A DNA stretch of 64,000 nt from Streptomyces sp. TLI_105 (GTDB lineage Bacteria > Actinomycetota > Actinomycetes > Streptomycetales > Streptomycetaceae). Below, in pieces: positions 56,615 through 64,000 of this stretch. The stretch is taken from positions 2,580,501-2,644,500 of the forward strand of contig NZ_FNSM01000001.1 of the NCBI RefSeq assembly GCF_900105415.1. Direction: 5' to 3'. The translations under genes and the position numbers were made by a program. Within the stretch, counting starts at the first letter, position 1; each line of letters begins with the position of its first letter. Under the pieces are notes generated by a model. The model was given only the letters and a program-made list of their open reading frames with translations, was not told where the DNA came from and made no database searches.

Positions 56615-57556
56615 ATGTCCAGTGAGATTCCGATGCGGGTGGCGGTCGTGGGCGCGACCGGTTTCCAGGGCGGCGCGGTGGCCCGTCTCCTCGCCGAGCG
56701 CCACCACCGGGTGCGGGGCCTGACCCGGCGCCCGGAGGCGGACCGGCCGCCGCTCCCCGGGGCCCTCTTCCACGCCGGCGACCTGGGGGTCCCGGGCGAT
56801 GTGCGGCGGCTCTTCGCGGGGGCCACGCACGCGTTCGTCACGATGCCGCTGGTGTACGACGAGGAGCGGGTGGAGGCGTACGCGCGGAACGTCGCGGAGG
56901 CCGCGCTCGCGGCGGGCACGGAGCGACTGGTGTTCAACGCCAACACCCGGCTCCCACTGGGTCCGACGGACGTCCCCGCCTTCGAGACGCGGCGGCTCGC
57001 GGAGCGGGTGCTGCGGGACAGCGGCGTGCCGCTGGTGGTGCTCCGGCCGCCGGTGTACCTGGACAACCTGTTCTCCCCGTGGAACGGGCCCGCCCTGGTC
57101 GACGAGGGCGTCCTCGCCTATCCGCTGCCGGAGTCCGCGCGGACGGCGTGGCTGTCGCACCGGGGCCTCGCGGAGGCGGCGGTCGCGGCGCTCGCCCGGG
57201 AGGACCTGGAGGGCCGGACCTTCGACATCGGCGGGGACCGCGCCCTGACGGGCCGGGAGCTGGCGGCGGCCTTCGGGCGGGGGCTCGGCCGGACGGTGCG
57301 GTACGAGGAGCTGGATCCGGCCGTGTTCGAGCGGGGCCTGACGCAGCTGCTCGGACCGGCGACGGCGGCGGGGGTCGCGGGGATCTACCACTACATGGCG
57401 AGCGGCGCGGATCCGCTGCTGATGGCGGGTGACGACGGGGTGTCGTCGGAGGTCCTCGGCGTGGAACCGGCCCCGGTGGAGGAGTGGGTGGCCCGGCAGC
57501 CCTGGCAGGTGTGGTCGTCGGACGCGGAGGAGCCGGACGCCGCGCCGCACCACTGA
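56615..57556 (+). CDS. NmrA-like NAD(P)-binding protein
   Basis: 313 residues. Atypical SDR of the NmrA/HSCARG type: VAVVGATGFQGGAVARLLAE (GxxGxxG), no YxxxK catalytic pair, and LVFNANTRLPLG where the catalytic strand would be. Members sense NAD(P) state or reduce quinones or isoflavones. Divergent from the AraC gene over a 118-nt AT-richer gap, ending at a clear terminator. Its link with the oxygenase cluster is by position only. Confidence 0.87.
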   Translation: MSSEIPMRVAVVGATGFQGGAVARLLAERHHRVRGLTRRPEADRPPLPGALFHAGDLGVPGDVRRLFAGATHAFVTMPLVYDEERVEAYARNVAEAALAAGTERLVFNANTRLPLGPTDVPAFETRRLAERVLRDSGVPLVVLRPPVYLDNLFSPWNGPALVDEGVLAYPLPESARTAWLSHRGLAEAAVAALAREDLEGRTFDIGGDRALTGRELAAAFGRGLGRTVRYEELDPAVFERGLTQLLGPATAAGVAGIYHYMASGADPLLMAGDDGVSSEVLGVEPAPVEEWVARQPWQVWSSDAEEPDAAPHH

Positions 57557-57573
57557 TTCCGGAACGGAGGAAC

Positions 57574-57603
57574 GGGCCCCGCCCACAAAGGCGGGGCCCT
57601 TTT
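57574..57603 (+). terminator. Intrinsic terminator after the NmrA-like gene
   Basis: GGGCCCCGCC-CACAAA-GGCGGGGCCC followed by TTTT: a textbook Rho-independent terminator. Confidence 0.93.
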
Positions 57604-57731
57604 CTTGTCCGGGTCCCGGCCTTGCCCGCGCCCCTACGCCCTAGTAGTTAACAAAGCGCCGGATTGCCCACCCGAGAACCGTGGGAAGGCTCCTGCGGTA
57701 CGACCCCCGACCCCGTCTCCCCGTGCCCCTT

Positions 57732-57750
57732 GTTCATCCCGGTTCATCCC
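57732..57750 (+). promoter_or_regulatory. Direct repeat in the glgE leader
   Basis: GTTCATCCC occurs at 57732-57740 and 57742-57750, a 10-bp period, and TGAAC recurs inverted near 57769, just before the glgE ribosome site. Possible operator of the GlgE operon; no clear promoter boxes were identified. Confidence 0.4.
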
Positions 57751-57790
57751 TGTGGACCCGCCATTCGAGTGAACGCGGACAGGAGCCGTC

Positions 57791-59865
57791 ATGCCCGCAA
57801 CCCGCCGGCCGTCGACGGAGCTAGAAAGAGCGCACCACCACCCGCACCCCCGTAACCCGTCAGGTGATGCTGTGAATCCGCTCATGGGACGCATTCCCGT
57901 ACTGGACGTCCGCCCACTGGTCGACTGCGGTCGGCGCCCCGCGAAGGCGGTGGCCGGAGAGACCTTCGAGGTGACGGCGACCGTCTTCCGCGAGGGCCAC
58001 GACGCGGTCGCCGCCAATGTCGTGCTGCGCGGCCCGTCGGGCCGGCCCGGCCCCTGGACCCCGATGCGTGAACTGGCCCCGGGCACCGACCGGTGGGGTG
58101 CCGAGGTCACCCCGGACGTCGAGGGCCCGTGGACCTACACCGTGGAGGCCTGGAGCGACCCGGTGGCCACCTGGCGCCACACGGCGAGGATCAAGATCCC
58201 GGCCGGGATCGACTCCGAACTGGTCCTCGCCGAGGGGGCCGAGCTGCACGAGCGGGCCGCGAAGGGCGTCCCGAAGAAGGGCGGCGGCCGGGAGGCCGTG
58301 CTCGCGGCGGCGGACGTGCTGCGCGACGTGTCCCGCCCGGCTGCCGTGCGGCTCGCGGCGGCGCTCGCCCCGCAGGTGGTCGACGCCCTGGACCGCCACC
58401 CGCTGCGCGAACTGCTCTCCGCCTCCCCCGCGTTGCCGCTGCAGGTGGAACGGGAGCGGGCCCTGTTCGGCTCCTGGTACGAGTTCTTCCCGCGCTCGGA
58501 GGGCGTCCGGAAGGTGAAGGGGCGGACGGTCCCGGGGAACTTCCGCACGGCGGCCGAGCGGCTTCCGGCGGTCGCGGCGATGGGCTTCGACGTGGTGTAC
58601 CTGCCGCCGGTGCACCCGATCGGCGAGACCCACCGCAAGGGACCGAACAACTCCCTGTCGGCCGGGCCGAACGACGTCGGCGTGCCGTGGGCGATCGGCT
58701 CGCCGGAGGGCGGGCACGACGCGCTCCACCCGGACCTGGGGACCTTCGAGGACTTCGACGCCTTCGTGGCGCGGGCCCGGGAGCTGCGGCTTGAGATCGC
58801 CCTGGACTTCGCGCTCCAGTGCTCCCCGGACCACCCGTGGGTGGAGAAGCACCCGGAGTGGTTCCACCACCGGCCGGACGGTTCGATCGCGTACGCGGAG
58901 AACCCGCCGAAGAAGTACCAGGACATCTATCCGATCGCGTTCGACAAGGACATGGACGGGATCGTCGCGGAGACGGTGCGGGTGCTGCGGTTCTGGATGG
59001 GGCACGGCATCCGGATCTTCCGCGTGGACAACCCGCACACCAAGCCGGTGGTGTTCTGGGAGCGGGTGATCGGCGAGATCAACCGGGCGGACCCGGACGT
59101 GATCTTCCTGGCGGAGGCGTTCACCCGTCCCGCGATGATGCGGACGCTCGGCGCGATCGGTTTCCAGCAGTCGTACACGTACTTCACCTGGCGCAACACC
59201 AAGGAGGAGCTGACGGAGTACCTCACGGAGCTGTCCGGGGAGACGGCCGCGCAGATGCGGCCGAACCTCTTCGTGAACACCCCCGACATCCTGCACGCCT
59301 ACCTCCAGGAGGGCGGCCGGCCCGCGTTCGAGGTGCGGGCGGTGCTCGCGGCGACGCTCTCGCCGTCCTGGGGCATGTACGCGGGGTACGAGCTGTGCGA
59401 GAACGCCCCGGTGCGGGAGGGGAGCGAGGAGTACCTCGACTCGGAGAAGTACCAACTGAAGCCCAGGGACTGGGAGTCGGCGGAGCGGACCGGGGCGACG
59501 ATCACCCCGCTCATCACCGCCCTGAACCGGATCAGGCGCCGTCACCCGGCGCTCCGGCGGCTGCGGAACCTCACCTTCCACGACGTCGACAACCCGCAGG
59601 TGATCGCGTACTCGAAGCGCTCGGGTTCGAACATCGTTCTGGTGGTCGTCAACCTCGACCCGCACCACACCCAGGAGGCTTCCGTCTCGTTGAACATGCC
59701 GGAACTCGGCCTCGACTGGCACGAGACCGTGCCGGTGCGCGACGAGCTCACCGGCGAGACCTATCACTGGGGCAGGACCAGCTACGTGCGCCTGGAACCG
59801 GGTGTCGCACCCGCGCACGTCCTCGTCCTGCGACCGTCCCCGCAGACCGGAGGGTCACCCACATC

Positions 59866-59869
<4 letters not shown>
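57791..59869 (+). CDS. glgE: Maltose-1-phosphate maltosyltransferase
   Basis: 692 residues, GH13_3. N-domain [20 protein letters not shown]; catalytic parts [16 protein letters not shown] (nucleophile Asp), [12 protein letters not shown] (acid Glu) and [33 protein letters not shown] is GlgE-specific. It adds maltosyl units from maltose-1-phosphate to alpha-1,4-glucan. ATG 57791 with AGGAG 5 nt upstream; this MPAT start matches my memory of S. coelicolor GlgE1, here with a longer His/Pro-rich lead. GTG 57872 is an alternative. ATGA overlap with treS. Confidence 0.96.
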
Positions 59870-61563
<1,694 letters not shown>

Positions 61564-61588
61564 GCGGAAGCCAGTTCCCGCTCGAACC

Positions 61589-61674
61589 GGGTGGGGCGGT
61601 TTCCCCCGTCCCACCCTGGGCACTGTGAACGACACACGATTCAGGTCCATACGGGTTTACTCACCGGACCCGTA
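61589..61674 (+). terminator. Two hairpins between treS and mak
   Basis: GGGTGGGGCGG/CCGTCCCACCC (61589-61616; 11 pairs including one G-U) and TACGGGT/ACCCGTA (61650-61674). No U-run after the first. They could attenuate read-through into mak, which has a 233-nt leader. Confidence 0.5.
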
Positions 61675-61796
61675 CGGATCTTCCCTTTCCGACACGTCCC
61701 GCACATCCGGACAGTCACAGCCGCCATCCGGGACACTCTGCGCATTTGAACGCATACGAAAGCCACTTGCGCGCCCCGGGGAAAGGACGCGATGCC

Positions 61797-63134
61797 ATGC
61801 CGGAGACCGCATCCACCACCCGGGCCCCGGACGCCCTCCTCCCGTCCCTCGCCCCCCTGCTCCACGAATGGCTGCCACGGCAGCGCTGGTTCGCGGGCAA
61901 GGGCCGCCGGGTCACCGGATTCACGCTGGACGCGGCCACCGAGCTGCTGCCCCTGGACGGGACCGGACCCGGACTCCTCCACCTCCTCGTACGGGTCGAA
62001 CAACCCGGCCGCCCGGCCGGGACACCCGCCGACTGCTACCAAGTGCTCCTGGGCGTACGGTCCCAGCTGCCGCCCCGCCTCGCCCCCGCCCTGATCGGGC
62101 GGATCCGGCAGGGGCCGCTCGCCGGGCGGGCCGTGTACGAAGGGCTGCGCGATCCGCGGCTCGGCGGCCTCCTCTACGAACGACTCCGCACCCCGGGCCG
62201 CACGGGCCCCCTCCGTTTCCACGCCACCACGGCACTGCCACCGGCTCTGGCCCCGCGCATGCTGGACGCGGAACAGTCCAACTCGTCCCTTGTCTATGGC
62301 GATTCGTTCATCCTGAAGATCTTCCGGCGCGTCAGTCCCGGAGCCAATCCGGACCTGGAACTGCCGCTCGCCCTCGCCGGAGCCGGCTGCGCCCGGGTCC
62401 CGGCACCCGTCGCCTGGTTCGAGTCGGGAGCCTCCACCCTCGGCGTCCTCCAGCCCTACCTGCGGGACTCCCGGGACGGCTGGCGGCTCGCCCTCGACTC
62501 GCTCGCCGACGGACGGGACTTCACCACCGAGGCGCGGGCCCTCGGCCGCGCGACGGCCGAGGTCCATCTGGCCCTCGCCGAGGCGCTCCCCACCCGGCGC
62601 CTCGCCCGCTCGGAGACCGAGCAGCTGGCCGCCGCGATGGACCGCCGGCTGCACGCGGCGGCCCAGGCGGTACCGGCGCTGCTGCCGCACGTGCCGGGCC
62701 TGCGGGCCGTGTTCGCGGCGGCGCGCGGTGGGGGCATGGTGCAGCGCATCCACGGGGACCTGCACCTCGGCCAGACCCTGCGCGGCTCCGACGGGGCCTG
62801 GGCCGTCATCGACTTCGAGGGTGAACCCGCGAAGACGCTGGACGAGCGGCGCAGCCCCCAGCCCACCGTCCGCGACGTCGCCGGAATGCTCCGCTCCTTC
62901 GACTACGCGGCCCGCACGCACCGGCCCTGGAACCCGGACTGGGCGGCGCGGTGCCGGGCGGCGTACTGCACGGGCTACGCGGAGGCGGCGGGCGCGGATC
63001 CCCGGGCGGACCCGGCGCTGCTCCGCGCCTACGAGACGGACAAGGCGGTGTACGAGGTCGTGTACGAGGCGCGCCATCGACCGGACTGGCTCCCGGTCCC
63101 CATGTCCGCGATCGAACGCCTGGCGACACCGTGA
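61797..63134 (+). CDS. mak: Maltokinase (Mak/Pep2)
   Basis: 445 residues. N-terminal cap with WLPRQRWFAGKGRRV, then an APH-like kinase fold: IHGDLHLGQTL (catalytic Asp) and VIDFEGEPAKTLDERRSP (metal Asp). It phosphorylates maltose to maltose-1-phosphate with ATP, linking TreS to GlgE. Called pep2 in older Streptomyces annotation. ATG 61797 with AAAGGA 9 nt upstream; an upstream TTG (61746) lengthens it by 17 residues and is less likely. Confidence 0.95.
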   Translation: MPETASTTRAPDALLPSLAPLLHEWLPRQRWFAGKGRRVTGFTLDAATELLPLDGTGPGLLHLLVRVEQPGRPAGTPADCYQVLLGVRSQLPPRLAPALIGRIRQGPLAGRAVYEGLRDPRLGGLLYERLRTPGRTGPLRFHATTALPPALAPRMLDAEQSNSSLVYGDSFILKIFRRVSPGANPDLELPLALAGAGCARVPAPVAWFESGASTLGVLQPYLRDSRDGWRLALDSLADGRDFTTEARALGRATAEVHLALAEALPTRRLARSETEQLAAAMDRRLHAAAQAVPALLPHVPGLRAVFAAARGGGMVQRIHGDLHLGQTLRGSDGAWAVIDFEGEPAKTLDERRSPQPTVRDVAGMLRSFDYAARTHRPWNPDWAARCRAAYCTGYAEAAGADPRADPALLRAYETDKAVYEVVYEARHRPDWLPVPMSAIERLATP

Positions 63135-63187
63135 ACCTCCACCCCGACGCCGACCGCGCCCACGGGGGCGGACGCCCCCGCCCACCC

Positions 63188-63280
63188 CCGTGCGGGCGCG
63201 CGCCCGCCGGGGCGGTGCCCCTCCCGCACCCCCGCCGTGTGGGCGCGCACCCGCCTGGGCGGTACCCCTCCCGCCCACCG
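63188..63280. repeat. Tandem 46-47-bp repeat before glgB
   Basis: Units starting CCGTGCGGGCGCGCGCCCGC (63188) and CCGTGTGGGCGCGCACCCGC (63235) share most positions through GGCGGT.CCCCTCCCGC. A third partial unit, CCGTGTGGGC (63281), leads into the large palindrome. Confidence 0.75.
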
Positions 63281-63283
63281 CCG

Positions 63284-63344
63284 TGTGGGCAGTCGTTCCG
63301 CTGGGGCGAGGGGGCCCCTCGCCCCAGCGGAACGACTGCCCACA
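63284..63344. promoter_or_regulatory. 30-bp-arm perfect palindrome between mak and glgB
   Basis: Arms 63284-63313 and 63315-63344 are exact reverse complements around a single G (core GCTGGGGCGAGGGG). Non-coding gap of 375 nt between mak and glgB. It would form a 30-bp RNA hairpin or DNA cruciform: a terminator/attenuator separating glgB expression, or a mobile repeat. Confidence 0.75.
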
Positions 63345-63509
63345 ACGGGGGTGGGTGGGCACCGACCCGTTCGGAGCAGTCTCCGTGGGCGTCGCACCAG
63401 GCCCCGCCTGCGAAAGCAGGACCCGCCCCCCGTTCGGCCGAGTGTCCCCCGTCACCATCGCACCGTTCCGTACCCGTACCCCCTTCCCCTGCCCCCAGGA
63501 GGCACCCCC

Positions 63510-64000
63510 GTGACCGCCCGCTCCGCAGGCAAGACGTCCAGCTCCGTACGGAAGGCGCCGGCGCTCGACCCGGGCGACCGGGCCCGGCTGCTCGCCGGGG
63601 AGCATCACGATCCGCACGCCGTGCTCGGCGCGCACCCGGTCAAGGGCGGGGTCGTCATCCGGGCGCTGCGCCCGTGGGCGAAGGAGGTCGCCGTCCTCAC
63701 CAAGGGCAAGCGCCTCACGATGGACGACGACGGCGACGGGCTCTTCTCGGTGTTCGTCCCGTTGCTGCGCAAGGTGCCCGCGTACGAGTTCCGCGTCCGC
63801 TACGACGGGGACGAGCTCGCCCTCCACGACCCGTACCGCTTCCTTCCCTCCCTCGGCGAGCTGGACCTGCATCTGATCGGCGAGGGCCGGCACGAGGAGC
63901 TGTGGACGGCGCTCGGCTCCCACCCGATGACCCACGAGGGCGTCGAGGGCACCCGCTTCGCGGTGTGGGCGCCGAACGCGCGCGGGGTCCGGATCACGGG
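63510..64000 (+). CDS. glgB: 1,4-alpha-glucan branching enzyme, 5' part
   Basis: First 163 codons, cut by the right edge (full length about 730-770). Residues DRARLLAGEHHDPHAVLGAH form the GlgB N1 start; a beta domain and the beginning of the CBM48 domain (EGTRFAVWAPNARGVRIT) follow. It would add alpha-1,6 branches to glucan made by GlgE. GTG 63510 with AGGAGG 7 nt upstream. Fourth gene of the GlgE operon, but after a 375-nt gap with a strong palindrome. Confidence 0.95.
   Translation, partial: MTARSAGKTSSSVRKAPALDPGDRARLLAGEHHDPHAVLGAHPVKGGVVIRALRPWAKEVAVLTKGKRLTMDDDGDGLFSVFVPLLRKVPAYEFRVRYDGDELALHDPYRFLPSLGELDLHLIGEGRHEELWTALGSHPMTHEGVEGTRFAVWAPNARGVRIT

Noticed and set aside
63284..63344. 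Large palindrome considered as a replication origin or phage attachment site
   Set aside because: No replication, integrase or tRNA gene is nearby; hairpin control or a repeat element is simpler.

Overview
This is a high-GC chromosomal segment from an actinomycete, almost certainly a Streptomyces. Coding third positions are nearly all G or C, GTG starts are frequent, and the gene content and order match the conserved Streptomyces core: gatC - c-di-GMP phosphodiesterase - ligA, then mnmA/cysteine desulfurase, an oligopeptide ABC operon, riboswitch-gcvT-gcvH-glyA-sdaA, and glgP beside glgE-treS-mak-glgB. No rRNA, tRNA, CRISPR array, phage or plasmid gene was seen. Gene names rest on recognised motifs and remembered family members; no database search was run.

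Layout. 1-7.2 kb (minus strand): the 5' part of gatC, an RmdB-type GGDEF/EAL protein, and a compact operon LOG-family protein > SDR > methionine-synthase-like protein > ligA. 7.2-12.7 kb: a degenerate alpha/beta hydrolase, a 150-bp inverted-repeat (MITE-like) element, mnmA, a secreted amidase, cysteine desulfurase, a thioesterase and a TRIC-family channel. 12.8-19.3 kb: five-gene dipeptide/oligopeptide ABC importer operon with a 38-nt perfect palindrome inside. 19.6-22 kb: two SseB paralogues and a P-loop kinase-like protein. 22.1-26.9 kb: tandem glycine riboswitch controlling gcvT-gcvH-glyA, followed by sdaA; together they interconvert and degrade glycine and serine.

26.9-36.8 kb: EF-hand protein, GNAT protein, a coupled pair of envelope proteins (deacetylase-like and YVTN propeller lipoprotein), an RsbW-like ATPase, enoyl-CoA hydratase, two tandem L,D-transpeptidases and glgX. 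36.8-47 kb: a lipoprotein coupled to a response-regulator remnant, a heterodimeric ABC exporter with one degenerate ATP site, a DHA2 MFS pump with a divergent GntR-TetR fusion regulator, and a secreted M4 metalloprotease with a P-domain. 47.2-49.8 kb: glgP.

49.9-57.6 kb is the most accessory-looking part: a HpaB/PvcC-type flavin monooxygenase, an MFS exporter, a PrnB-family (heme-dependent aromatic oxygenase superfamily) enzyme and a FAD monooxygenase on one strand in tight order, preceded by an AraC regulator gene with a 21-bp-spaced direct-repeat operator candidate and a divergent NmrA-like gene. It looks like a small, probably uncharacterised biosynthetic cluster acting on an aromatic amino acid or phenol.

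57.8-64 kb: the GlgE pathway operon (glgE, treS, mak, start of glgB), converting trehalose through maltose and maltose-1-phosphate to alpha-glucan. glgP and glgX in the same window are the degradative counterparts. The gap before glgB holds 46-47-bp repeats and a 30-bp-arm perfect palindrome.
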